Positions 1-5,471 of a stretch of 6,308 nt of DNA are shown here, one piece after another; position 1 is the first letter of the stretch; the number at the start of each line of letters is the position of its first letter. The translations under genes and the position numbers were made by a program. The notes under the pieces were generated by a model. It searched no databases, was not told where the DNA came from, and saw only the letters and a program-made list of their open reading frames with translations. Origin of the DNA: Acidobacteriota bacterium (GTDB taxonomy: Bacteria; Acidobacteriota; Thermoanaerobaculia; Multivoradales; JAHEKO01); contig JAOTUP010000128.1 of the NCBI GenBank assembly GCA_029863825.1, positions 1-6,308 on the forward strand, read 5' to 3'.

Positions 1-1
1 A

Positions 2-97
2 ATCCGATTGAATGCCTTGCGAATCCGAGCGCATCGAATCCGCGGCAACCTGCAGGGATGCGTCTCGGAATGCGTCGCCAGCAACGCGGCGGGATGA
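2..97 (+). CDS. ECF-type RNA polymerase sigma factor, C-terminal end only (5' part outside window)
   Basis: Only the last 31 codons and a TGA (95-97) are present; the gene enters from the left edge. The frame reads IRLNALRIRAHRIRGNLQ, then GCVSECVASNAAG. The N-A-x-R-I-R-x-H/F-R-I-R-x-x-L pattern is what the recognition helix of sigma-70 region 4.2 looks like in ECF sigma factors, and the short Cys-containing tail (C-x3-C) fits Acidobacteriota members as I remember them. The protein would direct RNA polymerase to a set of promoters. A membrane anti-sigma factor gene starts 65 bases downstream on the same strand, the classic sigma/anti-sigma operon order, which strongly supports the reading. 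A second frame (1-156) is also open but has no family resemblance and poor codon bias. The call rests on about 30 residues plus context, so the sigma subgroup cannot be stated. Confidence 0.7.
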   Translation: MRLNALRIRAHRIRGNLQGCVSECVASNAAG

Positions 98-162
98 AAT
101 GGAATCCGCTCGAACCTCATGACCAAATGGAAGGCCTACAGGGCACCGAGGCGTAACGCGAG

Positions 163-1155
163 ATGAGAAGCAAGCTCAGCGAAGAAGAAACTCTCCGAAG
201 CTATCTCTTGGGAGATCTGGCCACGGAGTCCCGGGAACGGCTCGAGAACCGCCTGATGACCGAGAAGACGCTCCTCCAAGATCTCTCCATCGCCGAGGAA
301 GAGCTGATCGACGACTACGTGAGCGGCGAGCTCGAACCCGCGGCGCGAGAGAGTTTCGAGAGCTCCTTCTTGGGTTCTCCTCAACGCCGACGGCAGCTCC
401 AGTTCGCGGTAGCCTTGAAGAAGCATGTCGATGAAGCTGCAGCTCCGGTATGGCCCGAGGAACAGCTGGTGGAGCACAAGGTGCTGCCTTTCGCAGGCAG
501 GTTGGCCAGGGTCACGCCGAGCCAGATTTGGCAGACGGCGATGGCGGCGGCCCTCGTCTTCGTCCTCGCCACTGCGGCCTGGCTGGCGGTCGGCAACCAC
601 GGGCTGCAGAGACGCATCGCCGACCTCACGGCCAGCCAGCAAGCCCTCAGACTCGAGAACCGCACCCGGGCAGAGCAGCTCGCCGCTGAGCAGGCCCGCA
701 ACAGCACCCTGAACGAGGTTCTCAGAGCCGAGACGAGCCAGATCGTCTCGCTCGAGGAAGAGCTCGAGGCCCTGCGGATGGAGGTGAGGCGGCGACTCGC
801 CGAGCCAATGACAGCGATCGCCACCTTGTGGCTCCGGCCTGGACTTCTCAGGGGTGGAGGCCAGGTGGAACGGCTGGTGATACCGGGTGGCTCGACGTTG
901 GTGCGCCTCCGGCTCGACTTGGGTGTCGATGACTACTCGAGCTATCGGGCGTCGTTGCAAGACGCGATCGGCGACGAGATCTGGTCGCAATCCAAGCTGG
1001 CGGCAACGAAGGTGGAGGATCGGGTCGCCATCGAGCTGACGCTTCCTACCGATCTCGTTCCTCCTGGCGACTACTCCATCCGCTTGAGTGGCATCGACGC
1101 CAGAGGAGACCTCGAGCTGATCGGCCGCTACTACTTCCGAGCCCTCTCCGACTAG
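163..1155 (+). CDS. Membrane-anchored ECF anti-sigma factor, zinc-free type with coiled coil and Ig-like C-terminal domain
   Basis: This 330-residue protein most likely holds the upstream sigma factor inactive at the membrane and releases it on an envelope signal. Residues 8-90 form an acidic helical anti-sigma-like domain built as two similar halves (LRSYLLGDLATESRERLENR at 11-30 and DDYVSGELEPAARESFESSF at 50-69). Neither half has the His-x3-Cys-x2-Cys zinc site of zf-HC2/ZAS proteins. A hydrophobic helix at about 123-143 is the single membrane span, followed by a Leu/Glu/Arg-rich coiled coil (about 146-213) and a beta-rich domain (218-330, ending GDYSIRLSG...GRYYFRAL) that should lie outside the cytoplasm. 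ATG 163 is the first start after an in-frame TAA (154-156); its ribosome site is weak (GAGG at 148-151), so translation may be partly coupled to the sigma gene. The domain order matches anti-sigma factors common in Acidobacteriota; the exact signal is unknown. Confidence 0.8.
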   Translation: MRSKLSEEETLRSYLLGDLATESRERLENRLMTEKTLLQDLSIAEEELIDDYVSGELEPAARESFESSFLGSPQRRRQLQFAVALKKHVDEAAAPVWPEEQLVEHKVLPFAGRLARVTPSQIWQTAMAAALVFVLATAAWLAVGNHGLQRRIADLTASQQALRLENRTRAEQLAAEQARNSTLNEVLRAETSQIVSLEEELEALRMEVRRRLAEPMTAIATLWLRPGLLRGGGQVERLVIPGGSTLVRLRLDLGVDDYSSYRASLQDAIGDEIWSQSKLAATKVEDRVAIELTLPTDLVPPGDYSIRLSGIDARGDLELIGRYYFRALSD

Positions 1156-1170
1156 AGCGCTTTCCGCTCT
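1154..1170 (+). terminator. Small hairpin overlapping the anti-sigma stop codon (weak)
   Basis: AGAGCG (1154-1159) pairs with CGCTCT (1165-1170) around a 5-base loop; the left arm includes the last two bases of the TAG stop. There is no following T-run and the stem is only 6 bp, so it is at best a weak attenuator or 3'-end stabiliser. The rest of the gap to 1368 shows no gene and no convincing promoter. Confidence 0.2.
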
Positions 1171-1368
1171 CGACAGATCCCCATCCGATGACCAGCTGGG
1201 CTGGGCGCGCGATCCTGCGCGACGAGCTCCCGTCACGTGCCCTGGGGCCGCGGGCCGGGCAGAGGCCCACCATGTCCTTGAAATGCCTTGGACCGTTCAA
1301 TCATCAACAGATGAGAAGCAGACGATTCGGCACACCACGCCAGAGAGTCAATCCAGCAGGAAGAGACG

Positions 1369-1842
1369 ATGCGTGTCACAGCAAGATCAACCTGTTCGGT
1401 CGCAATCCTCGACATCGATGGCCGCCTTGTGGTCGAAGAGGACCTCAGCCAACTTGACGCGTTCGTCGAGAGTCACCTGCGGACCGGCAGCAAGGACATC
1501 GCATTCAACCTCGAGCGCACGACTCAACTGGATGCAGCCGGCCTGGGCAAGCTCACGTACCTCTACGGTCGGATCACGGCTGAAGGAGGTCGGCTCCGGC
1601 TGTACAACGTTCAGCGACGCCTCGAGTACCTCCTGGATATCACCGGCTTGTCCACCGCTTTCCAGGTCTTCGACAGCGAGAACGCGGCCGTCGCCAGCCT
1701 GCGGCCCTCGATGTCCCACCGAAGCCTTGCGTTAGCAGCCAGCCGCGCCAGCGGGGCCAACCACGTTGCCATGCGTGGCGCTTCGAGTGCGAGGACCACG
1801 AGCTGCCGCGGCCTCGGCGGCTCGATCTCCTGCGACTCATAG
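1369..1842 (+). CDS. STAS-domain protein, anti-sigma factor antagonist-like, lacking the phosphorylatable serine
   Basis: A 157-residue cytoplasmic protein. Residues 5-112 make a full STAS domain: a beta strand VAILDIDGRL (11-20), the core strand KDIAFNLE (42-49), the switch loop LDAAGLGKL (54-62), then GGRLRLYN (73-80), LEYLLDITGL (85-94) and the last helix SENAAVASL. STAS antagonists bind anti-sigma factors or kinases and are switched off by phosphorylation of the Ser in a D-S-x-G-L-G motif (Ser58 in Bacillus SpoIIAA); here that position is Ala56 (D55-A56-A57-G58-L59-G60). Residues 113-157 are a Ser/Ala/Arg-rich tail not typical of the family. ATG 1369 is chosen because an AGGAAGAG ribosome site (1358-1365) precedes it and the domain begins at once. 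It follows the sigma/anti-sigma pair, which suggests but does not prove a functional link. No kinase or phosphatase partner is visible in the window. Confidence 0.85.
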   Translation: MRVTARSTCSVAILDIDGRLVVEEDLSQLDAFVESHLRTGSKDIAFNLERTTQLDAAGLGKLTYLYGRITAEGGRLRLYNVQRRLEYLLDITGLSTAFQVFDSENAAVASLRPSMSHRSLALAASRASGANHVAMRGASSARTTSCRGLGGSISCDS

Positions 1843-2224
1843 GCGTAGTCGGGCGAGCGTCTCGACTTGCCAGTGCATTCGAGCCCGCCGACGAGAGTCG
1901 CAGGCAGCGCGGAGGCGTTGGCGTCGCTTCTGCGGACCATTGCATCACGCGCTCCTCGTTTGCTCCCTGCCGGCGTGAGCCGACGGCTGCGACCCCGTTG
2001 CTCGCTCGAGTCTCCAGCGCCCGGCAGAACGCCGGCCAGAAGCATGAAACGTTTCCGACTTCTTACCCATTAGCAGGTGAATGCAGCACGAGCCCAAAGA
2101 CGACTCTTCACCATGAACCAGCGACAACGACAGCCCGACCTGCTCGAGATGCGATTCGGAATCACCGGGTCGACGCAATGTGTTGTGCACCGCTGCAGAC
2201 AATCCTGTCGGCCAGCGGCTTACT

Positions 2225-2241
2225 GGGACGACAATCGTCCC
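2225..2241 (+). promoter_or_regulatory. Tight leader hairpin directly before the ribosome binding site
   Basis: GGGACGA (2225-2231) and TCGTCCC (2235-2241) are perfect inverted repeats around a 3-base CAA loop. The stem ends 2 bases before the Shine-Dalgarno AGGAGGT (2244-2250) of the secreted-protein gene at 2256. In RNA it would form a stable 7-bp hairpin that could protect the 5' end, position the ribosome, or be a protein-binding site. That role is inference. Confidence 0.5.
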
Positions 2242-2243
2242 GA

Positions 2244-2250
2244 AGGAGGT
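2244..2250 (+). promoter_or_regulatory. Strong Shine-Dalgarno fixing the start at 2256
   Basis: AGGAGGT lies 5 bases before ATG 2256. The same frame is open upstream as far as 1998, but only the 2256 start has both a near-perfect ribosome site and a signal peptide immediately after it, so it is preferred over the upstream TTG. Confidence 0.85.
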
Positions 2251-2255
2251 CAGTG

Positions 2256-2792
2256 ATGAAGAACACCAGTAACACGACGATGCGGACCTGGGTCTGGCTC
2301 CTGACGCTGGCGCTGGGCGCAGTGATGCTCGGAGCCGCGCACGGCCAGACTCCACGCCCAGAGGCCAATCCGATTGACTGGGTCAATCCGATCGACTGCG
2401 AGCCGCTGGTTGTCTATGACATCAGCGGTTACGGCATTGGCGGCGCGATCCACGAGCACCTCGCGGTATACAGCGACGGTTTGGCCAGTGTCGCGTCGCT
2501 CAGCCCCGGCGGGTTCTTTGCTGAAGTTACCTGGGTGACCCCTGAACGCGCCCGGGAGTTCAACGACGAGCTCATCGCCGCCGGCGCCTTGGAGCTTCCG
2601 GACAGACGGACGGACGGCGTAGCGGACTTTCCGATGACGACGGTCACGGTGTTCAACGGCAGCCAGCAAAACGCCGTCCATAACGTCTTCAGCTTCTACG
2701 ACATTGGCGAGGCGCGCGACTATGAGGCCGTCGTCGGAATCGTGGAAGCCTTCATCGGCGAGACATTCGCTTCCGGTGGCACGCCACAGTGA
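2256..2792 (+). CDS. Secreted small protein of unknown function
   Basis: A 178-residue protein with a clear Sec signal peptide: basic start, hydrophobic core WVWLLTLALGAVMLGA (12-27) and a likely cleavage after AHG30, before Q31. There is no lipobox Cys, so it should be released to the periplasm or outside. After a short linker with an in-frame repeat (NPIDWV, NPIDCE; 39-50) the mature part is one alpha/beta domain: VVYDISGYGIGG (52-63), a strand LAVYSDGLASV, a helix TPERAREFNDELIAAG (95-110), LELPD, strand TTVTVFNG and a closing helix DYEAVVGIVEAFI (155-167). I do not recognise a named family with certainty. The order (Gly-rich strand, strand with DG turn, helix ending in LPD, strand, helix) faintly recalls small protease-inhibitor-like domains such as emfourin; that is a weak guess. 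One Cys (48) remains in the mature protein. Confidence 0.8.
   Translation: MKNTSNTTMRTWVWLLTLALGAVMLGAAHGQTPRPEANPIDWVNPIDCEPLVVYDISGYGIGGAIHEHLAVYSDGLASVASLSPGGFFAEVTWVTPERAREFNDELIAAGALELPDRRTDGVADFPMTTVTVFNGSQQNAVHNVFSFYDIGEARDYEAVVGIVEAFIGETFASGGTPQ
2366..2398 (+). repeat. In-frame tandem repeat coding NPID-x-x
   Basis: CAATCCGATTGACTG (2366-2380) and CAATCCGATCGACTG (2384-2398) match at 14 of 15 bases with an 18-base period. They encode NPIDWV followed by NPIDCE just after the signal peptide. It is a recent small duplication in a linker, or two copies of a short surface motif. Confidence 0.8.
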
Positions 2793-2807
2793 TCTCTGGT
2801 CCACACT

Positions 2808-2874
2808 CTCACCGCTGACGGCGACGATGCCTCGAGGTACCGCACCCCGTTGCTGCGTTGTCGTCAGCGGTGAG
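2808..2874. terminator. Large stem-loop in the convergent gap, possible bidirectional terminator
   Basis: CTCACCGCTGACG (2808-2820) is perfectly complementary to CGTCAGCGGTGAG (2862-2874). The stem can be continued inward to 2826/2856 with two G-U pairs, giving about 19 bp around a 29-base loop. It sits between the stop at 2792 and the stop of the minus-strand gene at 2945, the right place to end both transcripts. There is no T-run on either strand, so it may instead be an RNA 3'-end stabiliser, a Rho-linked site or a mobile palindromic repeat. Confidence 0.55.
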
Positions 2875-2944
2875 TCATCACCCTTGCCCGACTCCCTTTC
2901 GCCCTTCGTGGTCCATTCCTGGTCCACTAGACCCCAACTGCTCC

Positions 2945-5221
2945 CTACCGTGCCTCCATTGCCGCCAGCTCTTGGGGCTTGCGTTTGTCGAGCTCGAGAA
3001 GGATGGGGAAGTCCGGATCGGCATAGGCGCAGTAGCGACGCAGCTCGCCTTCGATCGCCAGAGCCTCGGTATCGTCGCCCAGCTTGCGGTAGAGCTCGGC
3101 GAGCCGCAGGCGCGCCTCCATCCAGAAGGCTCTCTCCCACAGCAAGCGGCTTTTCTCGCGCGAAGCCTCCTCGAGCACGCTGACGGCTCTCCGTGGCTGT
3201 CCGAGCGCCTCCCAGGCCCGAGACAGAGCCCGAACGGTGGTGAAGTAGTCCTTGAAGTCCTCCCGGTCGCGGAGCAAGGCAGCCGCCGCTTGTAGCTGCG
3301 GTAGCGCCTCCTCCGGTCGGGATCTCGCGAGATCGAGGTTGCCACGAGCCGCCAGCACGTTACCCCGGGCCGCGCGATCGAGCTCGTCCGGGAGGCCTTC
3401 GAGGAGGAGCTCGGCCTCCGCCAGGAAGCCCAACTGCGAGAGATTCAAGGCGTCGTAGCTGATCGCCAGGGGATCGCCGTCCTCGCGACCCACGTGCGCG
3501 CCTCTGAGGAACTCCTTGTCGCCTCGTCGCCAGGCCACGAACCAGCTCCACAGATCGGGGCTGAAACAACGGTGTCGAGCCTGGACCGCCTCCGCCTTTT
3601 CGAACATTCCCAGGTCCAGGTAGAAGAGCGCCGCGTTCACCGCGGCGATCGACCTCGACGCCAGAGCGCGCCGGCCGAGAGACTCCACGATCGCGTCGAC
3701 CTCACCGACGACGCGCTCTGCGTCGCCTTCGACCCAGTGCTCGTGCACCGAGAAGAACTCCAGAAAACCGTCCCAGAACGGCTCGATCGCGAGATCCTCC
3801 TGAAGCCGGCGAGCCCGGGCGACAAAGGGCCGGGCGGCGTCGAGATCGCCCGCGTGAAGAACGAGCTCCCATGCGAGCTGGGCCATGATTCTGGGATCGT
3901 TCGGCGTGACCTCGGCCAGGCGAATCAGATGATCGCGAAGCTCCTGCCGGCGGCCCAGGCTGCGCAGGGTCTGACGGAGGTTCTCGCTCGCCCAGAAGTG
4001 GCCCGGATCGAGCTGCAGGAGAGCCTGGTAGTGAGCCAGCGCGGCTTGGGCTTCGGTGTCGCTTGCGGCGGGGCCGCGGACCGCGTCCAGGAACCACGGG
4101 GAGATCGATCTCATCGAGTGATGGCTGCCGCGGATGAAGTAACGCTCGACGATCGTCGCCCGATCGGCGAGATCGACGGCCTTCTCCGCGTGGGGCAGGT
4201 ACTCCTCCGGTGGGCGACCCTGGCGCTGGAGCGTCCATGCCAGGTGGGTATAGGACGAGGCGAAGCCCGGATCCTGGGCGATCGCCTCGCGCAAGAGCTG
4301 TTCCGCTGCCTGGTTCTGGTCCGGCCCGCCCCGGTCCTGCTCCTCGAGGAGCTGGTTCGCACGAGAGTAGAGCTCGAGCGCCCGCAAGGACGGTGTCGAG
4401 ACCTGGGCCAGATCGGTCGTGCTCGACGACATTCTCGGCAGCACCTCGCCCAGGGTGTCTCTCACGCGAACGGAAAGGCTCGCCACGGCGGGCAGGATCT
4501 CCACATGCCCGAGAGCCTCCTCGCTCAGGGACACCACAACGGCTCCGTCCGCCGGTTTGTGCAGATCGATGCTGAGGAGATAGGTGGATCCCACCTTCTC
4601 TGCCCGTCCGGTCAATACAGCCCGGATCCCGCCGTCGCGCAGCGCCACTTCGCGGGCGAGCTTCGCGTCGACGCGGACATCGAGGGGAGCCCTCATGAGC
4701 CTCAGCGTGTTCTCGATTCGAGCCCGCGGCGCTACGTTGACAAAGTCGGAGTTGACGAGCTCACGATACAGGGCGGCCTCGAGAGTGTCATCGAGCGAGG
4801 ACTCTCCGGTCCGATTGTCGAAGTCCGCGATCAGAAGCCAGTCGCGCTCTTCGAAGTCCGGAAAGCGCTGGCTCAACCCCGCAGTGTCGTCGAGGAACCA
4901 CCAGGAGATCCCGAAGACGACCGCCGCGAAGATGCCCGCGGTCCCGAGCTGCAGCCAGCGGCTCCGACGCCAGGGGGTGTCGGTCCCGGCGTTGTCGAGG
5001 CGGTCCCGGCTCAGCCGCCAGGCGTCGATCTCCGAAGCGTAGGCGTAGACGGTATCCATCTTGCCATGCTGATGGCGGTGAACTGGGAGGCCCTCCTCCT
5101 TCTCCCAGGTCTGCACCGTGCGCACGGCCCGACCCAGGTAAACCGCGATCTCCTTCCAGGAATCGAGGGTTCGGTCGGTGTGCGGCGCGTCGACGCCCTT
5201 CTGCGACACGACTTGCGGCAT
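2945..5221 (-). CDS. Membrane-anchored HTH-TPR regulator (HTH, one TM helix, FlgO/TolB-N-like domain, TPR repeats)
   Basis: A 758-residue protein. Residues 18-70 are an HTH of the kind frequent in Acidobacteriota (LDSWKEIAVYLGRAVRTVQT, then WEKEEGLPVHRH and a YAYASEIDAW wing). A basic stretch WRRSRW precedes a membrane helix at about 91-110. Residues 127-262 (DWLLIADFDNRTGE..., ALYRELVNSDFVNVAPRARI) resemble the FlgO/TolB-N fold found in CadC-like and TPR proteins. From about 280 to 730 there are repeated TPR helices (for example around 302-352, 394-473, 526-549, 586-610, 619-687, 698-730). The expected topology is DNA-binding inside and TPR sensor outside, like CadC/ToxR one-component regulators. 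ATG 5221 is chosen over the upstream GTG 5278 because TTGGAGG lies 4 bases before it. A secreted-protein gene is divergent across 250 bases, a likely target. DNA binding is inferred from the HTH; the ligand is unknown. Confidence 0.85.
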   Translation of the reverse strand: MPQVVSQKGVDAPHTDRTLDSWKEIAVYLGRAVRTVQTWEKEEGLPVHRHQHGKMDTVYAYASEIDAWRLSRDRLDNAGTDTPWRRSRWLQLGTAGIFAAVVFGISWWFLDDTAGLSQRFPDFEERDWLLIADFDNRTGESSLDDTLEAALYRELVNSDFVNVAPRARIENTLRLMRAPLDVRVDAKLAREVALRDGGIRAVLTGRAEKVGSTYLLSIDLHKPADGAVVVSLSEEALGHVEILPAVASLSVRVRDTLGEVLPRMSSSTTDLAQVSTPSLRALELYSRANQLLEEQDRGGPDQNQAAEQLLREAIAQDPGFASSYTHLAWTLQRQGRPPEEYLPHAEKAVDLADRATIVERYFIRGSHHSMRSISPWFLDAVRGPAASDTEAQAALAHYQALLQLDPGHFWASENLRQTLRSLGRRQELRDHLIRLAEVTPNDPRIMAQLAWELVLHAGDLDAARPFVARARRLQEDLAIEPFWDGFLEFFSVHEHWVEGDAERVVGEVDAIVESLGRRALASRSIAAVNAALFYLDLGMFEKAEAVQARHRCFSPDLWSWFVAWRRGDKEFLRGAHVGREDGDPLAISYDALNLSQLGFLAEAELLLEGLPDELDRAARGNVLAARGNLDLARSRPEEALPQLQAAAALLRDREDFKDYFTTVRALSRAWEALGQPRRAVSVLEEASREKSRLLWERAFWMEARLRLAELYRKLGDDTEALAIEGELRRYCAYADPDFPILLELDKRKPQELAAMEAR

Positions 5222-5225
5222 TTGG

Positions 5226-5232
5226 CCTCCAA
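5226..5232 (-). promoter_or_regulatory. Shine-Dalgarno deciding the start of the HTH-TPR gene
   Basis: Read on the minus strand, TTGGAGG ends 4 bases before ATG 5221. The alternative GTG at 5278 would add 19 residues without family resemblance and has no such site in front of it. Confidence 0.75.
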
Positions 5233-5248
5233 GAGGAGACGGAATTCC

Positions 5249-5254
5249 AGTGTA
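5249..5254 (-). promoter_or_regulatory. Possible -10 element for the HTH-TPR gene
   Basis: Minus-strand TACACT matches TATAAT at 4 of 6 positions and lies about 27 bases before ATG 5221, which would give a short leader containing the ribosome site. No good TTGACA-like -35 is seen 16-18 bases upstream, so this is tentative. For the opposite gene the best pair I see is TTGCAT (5345-5350) and TCTCAT (5368-5373) with 17 bases between, also weak. Confidence 0.25.
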
Positions 5255-5310
5255 CCCGAGACTCGAGGACGCTGCCACGACAGGGTCTCGTCACGCGGAG
5301 GAGTCCGATT

Positions 5311-5324
5311 GCGCGGATCCGCGC
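5311..5324. promoter_or_regulatory. 14-bp perfect palindrome in the divergent control region
   Basis: GCGCGGATCCGCGC is its own reverse complement. It lies 89 bases upstream of the HTH-TPR start and 147 bases upstream of the secreted-protein start, a position suited to an operator for a dimeric regulator acting on both. A palindrome this long could occur once by chance in a GC-rich window of this size. Confidence 0.35.
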
Positions 5325-5424
5325 CCTTCTGCGCGCTCTTTCGCTTGCATCCCTCGCGGCGGGGCGTTCTCATGGAGAAGGCGAAGAGAAGAGGTCCAGA
5401 GACGACCGCTGCACTCGCCGTAAC

Positions 5425-5450
5425 GGCTTGGCGAGCGGGATCGCCAAGTC
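5425..5450 (+). promoter_or_regulatory. Leader hairpin upstream of the second secreted-protein gene
   Basis: CTTGGCGA (5427-5434) and TCGCCAAG (5441-5448) are perfect inverted repeats around a 6-base loop GCGGGA; the stem can be lengthened to 10 bp with one G-U pair and a G-C pair at the base. It ends 5 bases before the AAAGGAGG ribosome site. A short odd palindrome, GCCGT-A-ACGGC (5417-5427), overlaps its left arm, so an operator is possible as well as an RNA hairpin. Confidence 0.5.
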
Positions 5451-5455
5451 AGTAG

Positions 5456-5463
5456 AAAGGAGG
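5456..5463 (+). promoter_or_regulatory. Strong Shine-Dalgarno for the gene at 5472
   Basis: AAAGGAGG with an 8-base spacer before ATG 5472. It is nearly ideal and suggests high translation, as is usual for abundant secreted proteins. Confidence 0.85.
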
Positions 5464-5471
5464 AAGATCCG

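Larger units (their letters stand above)
1843..2255 (+). other. 413-base spacer without a convincing gene
   Basis: Several frames are open here on both strands, as expected at this GC content, but none has a ribosome site, a recognisable domain or consistent codon use along its length. A minus-strand stretch (about 1700-1860) has coding-like third-position G/C but no family I recognise, and it overlaps the tail of the STAS gene. From about 2040 the DNA becomes less GC-rich, as in a promoter-bearing leader, but I cannot point to a good -35/-10 pair. The last 31 bases carry the hairpin and ribosome site listed separately. Confidence 0.5.

Noticed and set aside
1..156. Frame open from the window edge to TAA 154-156
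   Set aside because: The translation is Gly/Met/Gln-rich without similarity and has weaker codon bias than the sigma-like frame ending at 97, which has a recognisable region 4.2 pattern.
161..172. 12-base exact repeat AGATGAGAAGCA, again at 1309-1320
   Set aside because: About one 12-base match is expected by chance in a window of this size. The second copy leads into no matching coding sequence.
1206..1221. Short CGCGC/GCGCG inverted repeat before the STAS gene
   Set aside because: A 5-bp stem of alternating G and C is common in DNA this GC-rich and has no positional support.
136..1236. 366-codon minus-strand frame opposite the anti-sigma gene
   Set aside because: The plus strand encodes a clear anti-sigma domain, membrane helix and coiled coil. 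The antisense frame has none of these and comes from G/C third-position bias.
1611..2045. Minus-strand frame of 144 codons overlapping the STAS gene end and the spacer
   Set aside because: Part of it has coding-like codon use, but no family is recognisable and it runs into the STAS core. Kept only as a remark in the tail finding.
3494..5455. 653-codon open frame on the plus strand opposite the HTH-TPR gene
   Set aside because: It is an antisense shadow of a GC-rich gene. It has no recognisable domain, very high Arg/Gly/Pro content and no ribosome site, while the minus strand has a clear HTH, TM helix and TPRs.
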